Shown piece by piece: positions 31,752-40,070 of a stretch of 64,000 nt of DNA; position 1 is the first letter of the stretch; the number at the start of each line of letters is the position of its first letter. This stretch comes from Actinomadura graeca. Lineage in GTDB: Bacteria > Actinomycetota > Actinomycetes > Streptosporangiales > Streptosporangiaceae. The notes beneath the pieces are model-generated. The model made no database searches and was not told the DNA's origin. It saw only the letters and a list, made by a program, of their open reading frames with translations. The translations under genes were made by a program, and so were the position numbers. The stretch spans positions 3,410,001 through 3,474,000 of the forward strand of contig NZ_CP059572.1 in assembly GCF_019175365.1 (NCBI RefSeq), in the 5' to 3' direction.

Positions 31752-32822
31752 TTACCGGACGGCCTCGCCGGGTTTGGCGGGCGTCGGCTGGCCGAGCCCC
31801 GGCGGGCTGGTCAGGAAACCGACGCCCCACGTGAGGTGCATGGTCGCGAAGACGAGCGGGAGCCGCACCCAGGCCGACAGCGGCAGGCCGCGTCCCTCGA
31901 CGGCGGCGCCGGCCACCATCGCGGCCGCGTACCCGCCGGGCAGGATCCAGGCCGGCCAGAAGCCGAACGCCCCGGCGACCGTCCCGGCGGTGATCGCCAG
32001 GACGGCGATCGGCGGCGCGAGGTAGCGCAGGTTGAGGGTGCCCTGGTGCTCGCGTCCGACGACGCGGCGCCAGCGCCCGGTGTGGAAGTACTGCTTGGCG
32101 AGGGCCCGCAGGTTGGGCCGCGGGCGGTAGGTGACGCGCATCCGCGGGGTGAAGAAGATCCGGCCGCCGCTCTGCCGGATCCGGTGGTTCATCTCCCAGT
32201 CCTGGGCGCGGGTGAAGGTCTCGTCGTAGCCGCCGACGCGCTCCAGCGCGCTGCGGCGGAACGTGCCGAGGTAGACGGTCTCGACCTCGCCCGCCTCGCC
32301 GCCGGTGTGGAAGCGGGCGTTGCCGACGCCGAGCTTGGACGTCATCGCGCGTGCCACGGCCTTCTCGAACCCGGTGACGCCCTCGGCGGCCATGATCCCG
32401 CCGACGTTGTCGGCGCCGGACTCCTCCATCGTCTCGACGGCGGCGCGCACGTAGTCGGGCGGGAGCAGCGAATGCCCGTCCACCCGGACGATGATGGAGT
32501 ACTGCGACGCCTTGATCGCGATGTTGAGGCCCTGCGGGGTGCGTCCGGTCGGGTTGGCGACCACCACGATGCGGGGGTCCTCGCCGGCGAGCTTGCGCGC
32601 GATCTCCTCGGTGCGGTCGCGCGACGGGCCGATGGCGAGGACGAGCTCCAGCTCGCCCGGGTAGTCCTGGGTCAGGATGCGGCGGACGGCGTCGGTCAGG
32701 TGCCGCTGCTCGTTGAGCACCGGCATCACCACCGACACGGCCGGCCAGGTGCGTTCACCGGGGACGGGACGGGACTGCGCGCCGGGTTGCCGGGCAGGCC
32801 GGGCGTGGGGAGACGGATTCAT
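31752..32822 (-). CDS. Membrane-associated family 2 glycosyltransferase
   Basis: A 356-residue protein. The GT-A domain (about 27-250) has VSVVMPVLNEQRHL, the loop NPTGRTPQGLNIAI, the metal motif VRVDGHSLLPPDYV, VYLGTFRRSALERVGGYDETFTRAQDWEMNHRI with the acceptor-side D/E, and RPRPNLRALAKQYFHTGRWRR. Three hydrophobic segments follow (about 262-345), as in ExoM/SuccinoglycanA-type membrane transferases. It probably acts on a polyprenyl-linked saccharide at the cytosolic face. The ATG at 32822 gives a short Pro/Arg leader; an ATG at 32840 is possible. It is divergent from the LCP gene across 251 bases that carry a promoter-like CCACTTTAGAGTGG palindrome (33004-33017) and no gene. Confidence 0.84.
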   Translation of the reverse strand: MNPSPHARPARQPGAQSRPVPGERTWPAVSVVMPVLNEQRHLTDAVRRILTQDYPGELELVLAIGPSRDRTEEIARKLAGEDPRIVVVANPTGRTPQGLNIAIKASQYSIIVRVDGHSLLPPDYVRAAVETMEESGADNVGGIMAAEGVTGFEKAVARAMTSKLGVGNARFHTGGEAGEVETVYLGTFRRSALERVGGYDETFTRAQDWEMNHRIRQSGGRIFFTPRMRVTYRPRPNLRALAKQYFHTGRWRRVVGREHQGTLNLRYLAPPIAVLAITAGTVAGAFGFWPAWILPGGYAAAMVAGAAVEGRGLPLSAWVRLPLVFATMHLTWGVGFLTSPPGLGQPTPAKPGEAVR

Positions 32823-33003
32823 GTGGGCTCGCGGACGCACCTCGGCCTGGCGGCCTGAGGAGGCCCCCCTTCCTCTCTCTTGCTGGCTTGTCTGACGCAG
32901 CCCACGCCACCCAGGTTCGCGTGCGGGCCGCCGGGACGTGGTCGAGACGGCGCCACGTTACTGCAAGGACACGAGGTCCAGGTACCCATCGGACCGGTGT
33001 CTC

Positions 33004-33017
33004 CCACTTTAGAGTGG
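33004..33017. promoter_or_regulatory. Palindrome CCACTTTAGAGTGG in a divergent promoter region
   Basis: Arms CCACT and AGTGG surround TTAG, and TAGAGT can be read as a -10 element for the LCP gene. It lies about 57 bases upstream of that start. A regulator site or core promoter are both possible. Confidence 0.4.
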
Positions 33018-33073
33018 TGGGGAATCGCGTCATTACGAGCCGGATGAGGTCGTTGGGGAGGCGGGCGGTCGGC

Positions 33074-34744
33074 ATGGCAGACGGGCACGACTCAGGTCGA
33101 GGCGACGCCGACCCGCTGGAGCACTATTTCCGGCCTCGGCCCGCGGGCGGCGCCCCGGAGGGGGCGGAGCCGGACGACGACGGCGGCATCGAGGGCGTGA
33201 CCATCGAGGGGATGCCCGCGCCGCGGGTGTCGGTGGAGGGGCCGCGCGGCCCGCGCCGTCCCGGCCCGGGGCTGAGCCCCCGGGCGGCGATGAGCGCCCG
33301 GCGGCAGCGGCGCTTCCTGATGGTCACCGGGACGATGTCGGCGTTCGTGCTGCTCACGTCGGGCGGCGCGTGGGCGTTCCAGAACTACGTGACGAGCGCG
33401 ATCGACAGGGTCAAGGTCGGCGGGCTCGGCAAGGGCAAGGACGCGCCGAAGGGCGCGATGACGATCCTGGTGGCGGGCGTCGACCGGCGCGAGGGGCTGA
33501 CCAGGGAGCAGCAGCGCGCGGCGAAGCTGGGCCACGAGCCGGGCGAGCGGTCCGACACGATGCTGCTGCTGCACGTCTCCCGCGACCACGACCGCGTGTC
33601 GGTCGTGAACCTGCCGCGCGACTCCTACGTGACGATCCCGTCGCACAAGTCGAACGGCTCGGAGGGGCCCAAGGGGGCGCACGTCCCGTCCCGTCCGGGC
33701 AAGCTGACGTGGGCGTACCAGTTCGGCGGGCCCGACCTGACGGTCGACACGATCAAGCGGACGACCGGCGTGTCCATCGACCACTACGTCGAGGTGAACT
33801 TCTACGGGTTCGTCAACATGGTGGACGCGCTCGGCGGCGTGGACGTGTGCACCGAGCAGCCCATCGACGACGCCAAGAGCGGGCTGCGGCTCCCCGCGGG
33901 CAAGTCGCACGTGGACGGGCTGAAGGCGCTCGGGTTCGCCCGCGCCCGCTACACCCTGACCGGCGGCAGCGACCTCGGGCGCATCGACCGGCAGCAGCAG
34001 TTCATGGCGTCGATGATGAAGCAGGCGCTGTCCAGCAGGACGCTCAGCGACCCGGTGAAGTCGGCGAGGTTCCTGAAGGCGGCGCTGAAGTCGCTGCGCG
34101 TCGACCCCGATCTCGCCGAGGACCTGCCGAAGCTCGCCAACCAGATGAAGGACCTGTCGACCGACAGCCTCACGTTCGCGAAGGTGCCGCTGGCGAACCC
34201 CGACTTCAACACCGTCCTGTGGAACGCCCCGGGGCCGCAGTCGACCGTCCAGTGGGACCAGCACCGCGCGAACGAGCTGTTCACCCGGATCCGGCGCGAC
34301 CAGCCGCTGGTCAAGGAGACGCCGAAGCCGAGCGCGTCGCCGACGAAGACGCCGCGGGACGCGCTGACGGTGCCGCCGGACGAGATCCAGGTCCGCGTCC
34401 TCAACGCGATCGGCACGCGGGGGCTCGCGACGCGCGCGGGCGGGGAACTGGACAAGGCCGGGTTCCACGCGACCGTCGTGCCTGGCGTGGCGCGCCGCGG
34501 GCTCCAGACGACGCAGATCCAGTACGGCCCCGGCCGCGAGGACTCCGCGAAGACGCTGGCCGCGGCGATCCCGGGCGCGCGGATGAAGGAGGTCCGCTCG
34601 CTCGGCCCGCGCGTGCAGGTGATGGTCGGCGCGAACTGGGACGGCGCCAAGAAGGTCAGGGTCGCGGGCGCCTCGCCGAGCGCGGCGCCGTCCCAGGACC
34701 CGGCGCTGGAGACGGGCACGGCCACCCAGAAGCTCTGCGGCTGA
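33074..34744 (+). CDS. LytR-CpsA-Psr family glycopolymer ligase with LytR_C domain
   Basis: A 556-residue membrane protein. Residues 1-80 are cytosolic and acidic/Pro-rich, with a membrane helix at about 81-103. The LCP catalytic domain is about 128-400: ILVAGVDRR, ERSDTMLLLHVS, VVNLPRDSYVTI with the conserved Arg-Asp, VDHYVEVNFYGFVNMVDALGGVDVC, and GFARARYT..DLGRIDRQQQF. A LytR_C domain occupies about 460-545 (VRVLNAIGTRGLATRAGGELDKAGF). LCP enzymes move polyprenyl-linked wall polymer onto peptidoglycan outside the membrane, which fits the teichoic/teichuronic genes around it. The ATG at 33074 lacks a close ribosome site; an ATG at 33041 (MRSLGRR) is the alternative. The thioesterase gene follows after 38 bases with its own operator. 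Confidence 0.88.
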   Translation: MADGHDSGRGDADPLEHYFRPRPAGGAPEGAEPDDDGGIEGVTIEGMPAPRVSVEGPRGPRRPGPGLSPRAAMSARRQRRFLMVTGTMSAFVLLTSGGAWAFQNYVTSAIDRVKVGGLGKGKDAPKGAMTILVAGVDRREGLTREQQRAAKLGHEPGERSDTMLLLHVSRDHDRVSVVNLPRDSYVTIPSHKSNGSEGPKGAHVPSRPGKLTWAYQFGGPDLTVDTIKRTTGVSIDHYVEVNFYGFVNMVDALGGVDVCTEQPIDDAKSGLRLPAGKSHVDGLKALGFARARYTLTGGSDLGRIDRQQQFMASMMKQALSSRTLSDPVKSARFLKAALKSLRVDPDLAEDLPKLANQMKDLSTDSLTFAKVPLANPDFNTVLWNAPGPQSTVQWDQHRANELFTRIRRDQPLVKETPKPSASPTKTPRDALTVPPDEIQVRVLNAIGTRGLATRAGGELDKAGFHATVVPGVARRGLQTTQIQYGPGREDSAKTLAAAIPGARMKEVRSLGPRVQVMVGANWDGAKKVRVAGASPSAAPSQDPALETGTATQKLCG

Positions 34745-34750
34745 CCACCC

Positions 34751-34765
34751 TAGAATGCTGTTCTA
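34751..34765. promoter_or_regulatory. Inverted repeat TAGAA-N5-TTCTA before the thioesterase gene
   Basis: TAGAATGCTGTTCTA lies 18 bases before the GTG start. It resembles TetR-type operators of lipid and steroid catabolism genes (KstR-like TAGAAC..GTTCTA, but with one extra central base), which would fit an acyl-CoA thioesterase. The binding protein is unknown. Confidence 0.5.
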
Positions 34766-34782
34766 ACAGCGAGGGAGGTCCC

Positions 34783-35568
34783 GTGGAGGAGTTCTACCGG
34801 CCGCTCGGCGACGGGTCGTTCGCCGCCACCCCGGCGACGGCGGGCCCGTGGTCGCCGGACGCGCAGCACGCCGGGCCGGTCGCGGGGCTGCTCGGGCGGG
34901 CCCTCGAACGGCACGAGCCCGTCCCCGGGACGCGGGTGGCGCGGGTGACGGTGGAGATCCTCGGTCCCGTCCCGGTGGCGGAGCTGGCGGTCACCGCGCG
35001 CGTCGTCCGGCCGGGCCGGCGGGTGGCGCTGCTGGAGGCCGTGATGACCCACGCGGGACGGCCGGTCGCCCGCGCCACCGCGTGGCGGATCCTCGCCGCG
35101 CCCGAGCGGCTCCCGGCCTTCTCGCACGCGCCCGCTCCGCCGCCCCTCCCGGAATCCACCCCGCCGCTGGAGACCTGGCCGGAGGCCCACGCCGACGGTT
35201 ATCTGGCCGCGATGGAGTGGCGCGTCGTCGAGGGGGCGCTCGGACGCCCGGGACCCGGCGTGACCTGGGCGCGGGCGCGCGTCCCGCTCGTGTCGGGGGA
35301 GGCCGACACGCCGCTCGTGCGCGCGCTCGTGCTGGCCGACAGCGCCTCCGGCGTCGGCAGCCAGCTCGACCTCTCCAAGTGGCTGATCATCAACACGGAC
35401 CTGACGGTCGCGCTGCACCGCGACCCCGTCGGCGAGTGGCTGTGCATGGGCGCCGCGGTGCACACGAGCCCGCGGGGCAGCGCGCTGTGCGAGGCGGCGC
35501 TCGCCGACCGCTCCGGCGATTTCGGGCGCGTCCTGCAAACCCTCCTCGTGGACGAGCCACCCGGCTGA
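34783..35568 (+). CDS. Thioesterase family protein (double hot-dog)
   Basis: A 261-residue protein resembling actinobacterial TesB-like acyl-CoA thioesterases. The N-terminal hot-dog starts with FYRPLGDGSFAATPATAGPWSPDAQHAGPVAGLL and continues VARVTVEILGPVPVAELAVTARVVRPGRRVALLEA. The second hot-dog (about 130-255) has ALVLADSASGVGSQLDLSKWLIINTDLTVALHRDP and WLCMGAAVHTSPRGSALCEAALAD. The chain length it acts on cannot be told. GTG at 34783 follows GAGGGAGG. The TAGAA/TTCTA inverted repeat just upstream suggests control by a lipid-responsive repressor, so it is probably transcribed apart from the LCP gene. No other fatty-acid gene is adjacent. Confidence 0.8.
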   Translation: MEEFYRPLGDGSFAATPATAGPWSPDAQHAGPVAGLLGRALERHEPVPGTRVARVTVEILGPVPVAELAVTARVVRPGRRVALLEAVMTHAGRPVARATAWRILAAPERLPAFSHAPAPPPLPESTPPLETWPEAHADGYLAAMEWRVVEGALGRPGPGVTWARARVPLVSGEADTPLVRALVLADSASGVGSQLDLSKWLIINTDLTVALHRDPVGEWLCMGAAVHTSPRGSALCEAALADRSGDFGRVLQTLLVDEPPG

Positions 35569-35674
35569 TCGGGCCTCGACACCCCTCTCCCACCTTGGCG
35601 ATCCTTGATCGACTACTCTCCGTGATGATAGGGAGACAGGGAGAAGTCACGTGCGATCGTCAGGAGGCACCAGC

Positions 35675-36151
35675 ATGCCGTCAAGGATCCTCGTTCTGAT
35701 CACCGCGACCGCCGCCGCCGCGATGGCCCTCTCGGGCCTCGCCGGTGACCCGCGGATCGCCGCCGCCGCGGGCGCGCCGCCGCCCGGGGACGACGCGCCG
35801 GCGGCCGCGGACCCGCCGCCGGCGCCGGCCAAGGACCCCCGGGCGCCGTCCGCGGGCGGCTCGTCCGGCGCGAAGGACGGCACCGACCTGACCGCCTGTC
35901 TGGACGCCGAGTGCGACGTCGAGGTCCAGAGCGGCCAGCAGATCAAGATCGACAAGCAGTACGGCGCGGATTCGGTCGGCGTCAAGCGCAACGGGTCCCA
36001 GGTGACGCTCACCGTCCACCGCGGGAGCGCCAAGATGGTCACGATGCTGGACGCGGGCGCGGCGCACTCCAGCTCGACGTTCAACGACCTCGTGTTCCAG
36101 CCGCGGCTTGGCAAGAACGGCGCCCTGATCCTCACCATCTCCCGCACCTGA
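35675..36151 (+). CDS. Small secreted protein, function unknown
   Basis: A 158-residue protein. ATG at 35675 follows a strong CAGGAGG, eight bases upstream, and gives a classical signal peptide (RILVLITATAAAAMALSGLAG) with likely cleavage after an Ala-rich stretch. An earlier GTG at 35651 is unlikely. A disordered Pro/Ala/Gly region (about 30-75) leads to a compact C-terminal domain of about 85 residues, with two cysteines (ACLDAECDVEV) that may form a disulfide and beta-type strands (SVGVKRNGSQVTLTVHRGSAKMVTML). I do not recognise the family. The gene stands alone and is closed by a strong terminator. Confidence 0.72.
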   Translation: MPSRILVLITATAAAAMALSGLAGDPRIAAAAGAPPPGDDAPAAADPPPAPAKDPRAPSAGGSSGAKDGTDLTACLDAECDVEVQSGQQIKIDKQYGADSVGVKRNGSQVTLTVHRGSAKMVTMLDAGAAHSSSTFNDLVFQPRLGKNGALILTISRT

Positions 36152-36166
36152 GGCGCGCGGCCCGGC

Positions 36167-36202
36167 GAGGCCCCGTCCCGCGCGCGCCGCGGGCGGGGCC
36201 TC
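36167..36202 (+). terminator. Strong hairpin terminator
   Basis: GAGGCCCCGTCC (from 36167) pairs with a GGGCGGGGCCTC arm ending at 36202, with one G-T pair and a loop of about 12 bases. It closes the secreted-protein gene. The rest of the 331-base gap to ugd (36203-36482) has no supported gene and holds the inverted repeat at 36332. Confidence 0.8.
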
Positions 36203-36331
36203 ACGCGCGCCGCCGCACCGCCGCGCCGCCGCACCGCCGCCCCCGTAGGATCGGAGGGCATCCGCGCCTTCCCGACCCCCCGACCCTCCGCCTCCCGCCC
36301 TCCACGTCCGGCGCCACGCATCCGGAGGCCC

Positions 36332-36354
36332 TGACCTGGGAAACTCACAGGTCA
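36332..36354. promoter_or_regulatory. Inverted repeat TGACCTG-N9-CAGGTCA upstream of ugd
   Basis: Perfect 7-bp arms at 36332-36338 and 36348-36354, about 130 bases before the ugd start. It is either an operator for a dimeric regulator or a leader hairpin. No regulator gene is adjacent. Confidence 0.45.
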
Positions 36355-36482
36355 TGGACCCGCCCGGCCGCCGCCGGCATCCGGCTCCCACCGGGCACGA
36401 CCCCCGGAGCCGGAGATCCCCGGAGCCGGCCGCACCCGAAGATCGGCGGGGACGGCTCGGCGATCCGAGAAAGGAGCCCGCC

Positions 36483-37817
36483 TTGGCCTACCGGCTGACG
36501 GTCATAGGGACCGGTTACCTCGGGGCCACGCACGCCGCGTGCATGGCCGACCTGGGGTTCGAGGTCCTCGGCCTGGACGTGGACGAGGAGAGGATCGCGC
36601 GGCTGTCGGCCGGCGACCTGCCGTTCTACGAGCCCGGGCTGGAATCGGTGCTGCGCAGGGCCCTGGAGAGCCGGCGGCTGCGGTTCACCACGTCGTACGA
36701 GGAGGCCGCCGCGTTCGGCGACGTGCACTTCCTCTGCCTCGGCACCCCGCAGAAGGCGGGCGAGTACGCCGCCGACCTGACCTACGTGGACGCGGCCGTC
36801 GACACCCTGGCCCCGCTGCTGCACCGCCCGTGCCTGGTCGTCGGCAAGTCCACGGTCCCGGTCGGGACGGCGGCGCGGCTGGCCGGCAGGCTGGCCGAGC
36901 TCGCCCCGGCGGGCGGCGACGCCGTCCTCGCGTGGAATCCCGAGTTCCTCCGCGAGGGGTTCGCCGTCCAGGACACCTTGAAGCCGGACCGGATCGTGGC
37001 CGGGCTGCCGGCCGAGCAGGGCGCCGCCGAGCACGCCGAGAAGGTGCTCCGCGAGGTCTACTCGACGATGCTGTCCGCGGGCACCCCGTTCGTCGCCGCG
37101 GACCTGCCGACGGCCGAGCTGGTGAAGGTGGCCGCGAACGCGTTCCTCGCCACGAAGATCTCCTTCATCAACGCGATGGCGGAGGTCTGCGAGGCCGCGC
37201 ACGCCGATGTGACGAAGCTCTCCGAGGCCCTCTCCTACGACGACCGGATCGGCGGCCGGTTCCTCGGGCCCGGCCTCGGCTTCGGCGGCGGCTGCCTGCC
37301 CAAGGACATCCGCGCCTTCATGGCCCGCGCCGGGGAGCTCGGCGCCGACCAGGCGCTCACCTTCCTGCGCGAGGTCGACGAGATCAACATCCGGCGCCGG
37401 ATCCGGATGGTGGACCTCGCCCGGGAACTGCTCGGCGGCTCGTTCATCGGGCGGACGGTCGGCGTCCTCGGCGCGGCCTTCAAACCGGACTCCGACGACG
37501 TCCGCGACTCCCCGGCGCTCGACGTGGCCGCGTCCATCCGCGCCCAGGGCGGCAAGGTCACGGTGTACGACCCGCAGGCCATGCGCAACGCCCGCCGCGC
37601 GCAGCCGTCGCTGGACTTCGGCGACTCGGCGCTGTCGGCCGCCCGCGGCGCTCACGTCGTCCTGCTGCTCACCGAGTGGGCCGAGTTCCGCGACATGGCC
37701 CCGGAGTCGCTCGCCGGTGCCGTCTCCGAACGCAACATCGTCGACGGCCGCAACGCCCTCGATCCCGAGCGCTGGCGCGCGTCCGGCTGGAACTACCGCG
37801 CCCTCGGCCGCCCCTGA
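36483..37817 (+). CDS. ugd: UDP-glucose 6-dehydrogenase
   Basis: A 444-residue NAD-dependent enzyme oxidising UDP-glucose to UDP-glucuronate. It has the Rossmann motif VIGTGYLGATHA, FLCLGTPQ, GKSTVPVGTA, AWNPEFLREGFAVQD, ANAFLATKISFINAMAE, the catalytic-Cys motif GFGGGCLPKDIRAF, and C-terminal LGAAFKPDSDDVRDSPAL. These, especially NPEFLREG and GGGCLPKD, distinguish it from the WecC-type enzyme at 13.2 kb. The TTG at 36483 follows AAAGGAG; the longer frame from 36354 would need an implausible leader. It probably supplies glucuronate or derived sugars for the acidic wall polymer. It is monocistronic, preceded by an inverted repeat and convergent with the methyltransferase. Confidence 0.92.
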   Translation: MAYRLTVIGTGYLGATHAACMADLGFEVLGLDVDEERIARLSAGDLPFYEPGLESVLRRALESRRLRFTTSYEEAAAFGDVHFLCLGTPQKAGEYAADLTYVDAAVDTLAPLLHRPCLVVGKSTVPVGTAARLAGRLAELAPAGGDAVLAWNPEFLREGFAVQDTLKPDRIVAGLPAEQGAAEHAEKVLREVYSTMLSAGTPFVAADLPTAELVKVAANAFLATKISFINAMAEVCEAAHADVTKLSEALSYDDRIGGRFLGPGLGFGGGCLPKDIRAFMARAGELGADQALTFLREVDEINIRRRIRMVDLARELLGGSFIGRTVGVLGAAFKPDSDDVRDSPALDVAASIRAQGGKVTVYDPQAMRNARRAQPSLDFGDSALSAARGAHVVLLLTEWAEFRDMAPESLAGAVSERNIVDGRNALDPERWRASGWNYRALGRP

Positions 37818-37849
37818 CCTCCCCGGCCCCGGGCCTGGGCCGTCCCGTC

Positions 37850-38980
37850 TCAGCCGCCGCCGGGGACGTCGCCGCCGAGGACGTTGCCGGGGGTGTCCAG
37901 CCAGAGGTCGTGCCCGTCCGGGCGGGCGGTGAGGCCGAAGCGCTCGCGGCCCGGGCGGCCCCAGGCGACCCAGCGGAGGTAGGCGCGGGACACCTCGTCC
38001 CACAGCCTGCGCCCGCCGTACTGCTCCACGGCGAACCGGTCGGCGCCCGGCTCGTAGTCGACGCTGGCCCATGATCCGCCGGGCGCGCCGGTCTCCAGCA
38101 GCCACAGCGTCAGCTCGCCGGAGTCGCCGCGCGCCGCGCACACGTGCTTGCGCGCGCGGGGCACCAGCGCGCCGATCGCCAGGTCCGCGCCGTAGGAGTC
38201 CCAGGCGACGCTGCGAGGGTCCAGCAGCGTGGTGCCCCGTTCTGTCTCGTGCTCGGTGCCGCCCACGTACTGGGCCAGGGACGGCGACGCGGGGCGGGCC
38301 CGCTCCATCGTGTCGCCCGAGAGGTGCGGGAACCGCCCGATCGCGCGGCCTTGCCCGTCCACGGTGAGGCAGGCGAGGTGGCCGCCGCCGTAGGCGGGCG
38401 TCCAGGGGCACACGATCACGCCTCCCGGACGGGTCTGCTCCAGCCACGCCCGGGCGATCGCGGTGACGCCGCGGGTGACGTGCACGCGGTCGTAGGGGGC
38501 GTTGTCGGGGAAGCCCGCCGCCTCGTCCCCCACGAAGAGGTGCGGCCCGTGCCCGGCCTCGGCGAGGTCGGCCGCGGCCCGCGCCGCGACCAGTTCGTCG
38601 GCCTCGACCGACGTCACGTTCGCGCCGCCGACCCGCCACGACAGCAGCGCAGCCGTCCACCCGGCGCCGGTGCCTGCCTCCAGGACCCGGTCGTGGTCGC
38701 GCGGGGCGAGGGCGTGCAGGGCGTGCAGGACGGCGCGGGGGGAGCCGCAGGACGGCGTCACCGCGTCGGAGTACACCGCGTCCCACCAGGCCGCCGGGTC
38801 ACGGTCGCGGTCGATCGCGTGGCCGGGGCCGCCGCCGCGGACGACGCGGGCCCGGGCGGGCACGAACCAGTGCCGCGGCACCTCGCCGAGCGCCGCCCGC
38901 CATGCCGGGTCGGTCAGGACGCCCTGCGCGGCGTAAACGTCGCACAGTGCGCTGATCCGCCCGTCGACGTCCCTGTCCAC
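37850..38980 (-). CDS. PCMT-like (protein isoaspartate O-methyltransferase family) methyltransferase
   Basis: A 376-residue cytosolic protein. Residues about 10-215 form a class I methyltransferase of the PCMT type: ALGEVPRHWFVPARAR, then VYSDAVTPSCGSPRAVLHALHAL in place of the usual family stretch, the SAM site VLEAGTGAGWTAALLS, VEADELVAARAAADL, and YDRVHVTRGVTAIARAWLEQTRPGGVIV. About 160 further residues form a C-terminal domain of unknown role, with many Trp and Gly. The usual repair-enzyme motif around the active Ser/Thr is altered, so the substrate may not be isoaspartate; similar proteins occur with ribosomally made peptides or as orphan enzymes. GTG at 38980. It is divergent from the CoA-binding gene across an operator-like palindrome. 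Confidence 0.75.
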   Translation of the reverse strand: MDRDVDGRISALCDVYAAQGVLTDPAWRAALGEVPRHWFVPARARVVRGGGPGHAIDRDRDPAAWWDAVYSDAVTPSCGSPRAVLHALHALAPRDHDRVLEAGTGAGWTAALLSWRVGGANVTSVEADELVAARAAADLAEAGHGPHLFVGDEAAGFPDNAPYDRVHVTRGVTAIARAWLEQTRPGGVIVCPWTPAYGGGHLACLTVDGQGRAIGRFPHLSGDTMERARPASPSLAQYVGGTEHETERGTTLLDPRSVAWDSYGADLAIGALVPRARKHVCAARGDSGELTLWLLETGAPGGSWASVDYEPGADRFAVEQYGGRRLWDEVSRAYLRWVAWGRPGRERFGLTARPDGHDLWLDTPGNVLGGDVPGGG

Positions 38981-39002
38981 GGGTAGAGCGTAAACCAGGG
39001 AA

Positions 39003-39018
39003 TCACTCTATGGAGTGA
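39003..39018. promoter_or_regulatory. Perfect inverted repeat TCACTC-TATG-GAGTGA
   Basis: 6-bp arms around TATG in the 111-base gap between two divergent genes (PCMT-like methyltransferase and CoA-binding protein). Its position just above one start and 74 bases from the other fits an operator controlling both. Confidence 0.5.
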
Positions 39019-39091
39019 CTCGCGCACGATAGGTAATCATTCCCGGTCTTTGCCGCGGGAACGATCGGAGTGAGGACGGTGTTGTCCGGGC

Positions 39092-39508
39092 ATGCGAGAC
39101 GAGTTCGCCGACGACGGCGTGATCGGGCGGCTGCTGGAGAAGTCCGAGGTGTGGGCGTTCGTGGGGCTGAGCGGCGACCCGGGCCGCGAGGTCCACCGGC
39201 AGGCCCGCCTCCTCCAGGGGCGCGGGAAGCGGATCGTCCCGGTGCATCCGGACGGCGCGGCCGTCCTGGGCGAGCGGGGGTACGCGTCGCTGGCCGAAGT
39301 GCCCGGGCCGCCCATCGACGTGGTCGGCGTCTACCGGCGGTCGGAGTTCGCCGGCGGCGTCGTGGACGAGGCCGTCGCCGCCGGGGCGAGGGCGGTGTGG
39401 CTGCCCCTCGGGGTGGTGGACGAGGAGGCCGCCAGGCGCGCCCGCGACGCCGGGCTCGACGTCGTCATGGACCGCTGCCCCGCCATCGAATGGGCCCGCC
39501 GCGCATGA
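39092..39508 (+). CDS. CoA-binding (YccU-like) domain protein
   Basis: A 138-residue single-domain protein with a Rossmann-like CoA-binding fold: VWAFVGLSGDPGREVHRQARLLQGRGKRIVPVHP, then GYASLAEVPGPPIDVVGVYRRSEFAGGVVDEAVAAGARAVWLPLG and VMDRCPAIEW. The closing DRCPxIEW motif is typical of the family. It resembles the CoA-binding domain of acyl-CoA synthetases but without a ligase domain; its role is not established. The ATG at 39092 is the first plausible start. It is preceded by the TCACTC inverted repeat and is convergent with purE, with no other gene in its transcript. Confidence 0.85.
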   Translation: MRDEFADDGVIGRLLEKSEVWAFVGLSGDPGREVHRQARLLQGRGKRIVPVHPDGAAVLGERGYASLAEVPGPPIDVVGVYRRSEFAGGVVDEAVAAGARAVWLPLGVVDEEAARRARDAGLDVVMDRCPAIEWARRA

Positions 39509-39578
39509 CGGCCGCCCCCTGAGGCCCCGGCAGCCGCCCTCTGAGGCCCCCGAGCCCGGGAAGCCTCCTGCGCGGCGC

Positions 39579-40070
39579 TCAGAGGCCCGCTCGGAGGCGC
39601 TCGCCCTTCGCCTTCGCCTGCGCGTGGAGGTCCCGCTGGAACTCCGTCATCTTCGCCTGGAGGTCGCCGTCGGACGCGGCGAGGATCCGGACGGCGAGGA
39701 GCCCGGCGTTGCGCGCCGCGCCGACGGCGACCGTCGCGACGGGGACCCCGGCGGGCATCTGGACGATCGACAGCAGCGAGTCCATGCCGTCCAGGTACTT
39801 CAGCGGGACGGGCACGCCGATCACCGGCAGCGGCGTCACCGAGGCGAGCATCCCCGGCAGGTGCGCGGCACCGCCCGCCCCCGCGATGATCGCCCGCAGC
39901 CCGCGCCCCGCGGCGCCGTCACCGTAGGCGATCATGTCGTGCGGCATCCGGTGCGCGGACACGACGTCGGCCTCGTAGGGGACGCCGAACTCCTCCAGCG
40001 CCTCGGCGGCGGCCTTCATGACCGGCCAGTCCGAGTCGCTGCCCATCACCACGCCCACCAGCGGCGTCAT
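39579..40070 (-). CDS. purE: N5-carboxyaminoimidazole ribonucleotide mutase
   Basis: A 163-residue purine biosynthesis enzyme that moves the carboxyl of N5-CAIR to give [28 protein letters not shown] with the catalytic His, [17 protein letters not shown] and [18 protein letters not shown] are present. The class I (bacterial/plant) form pairs with PurK, encoded immediately upstream. The ATG at 40070 overlaps the purK stop as ATGA. It is the last gene of the pair, with a 70-base gap to the convergent CoA-binding gene. Confidence 0.96.
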   Translation of the reverse strand: MTPLVGVVMGSDSDWPVMKAAAEALEEFGVPYEADVVSAHRMPHDMIAYGDGAAGRGLRAIIAGAGGAAHLPGMLASVTPLPVIGVPVPLKYLDGMDSLLSIVQMPAGVPVATVAVGAARNAGLLAVRILAASDGDLQAKMTEFQRDLHAQAKAKGERLRAGL

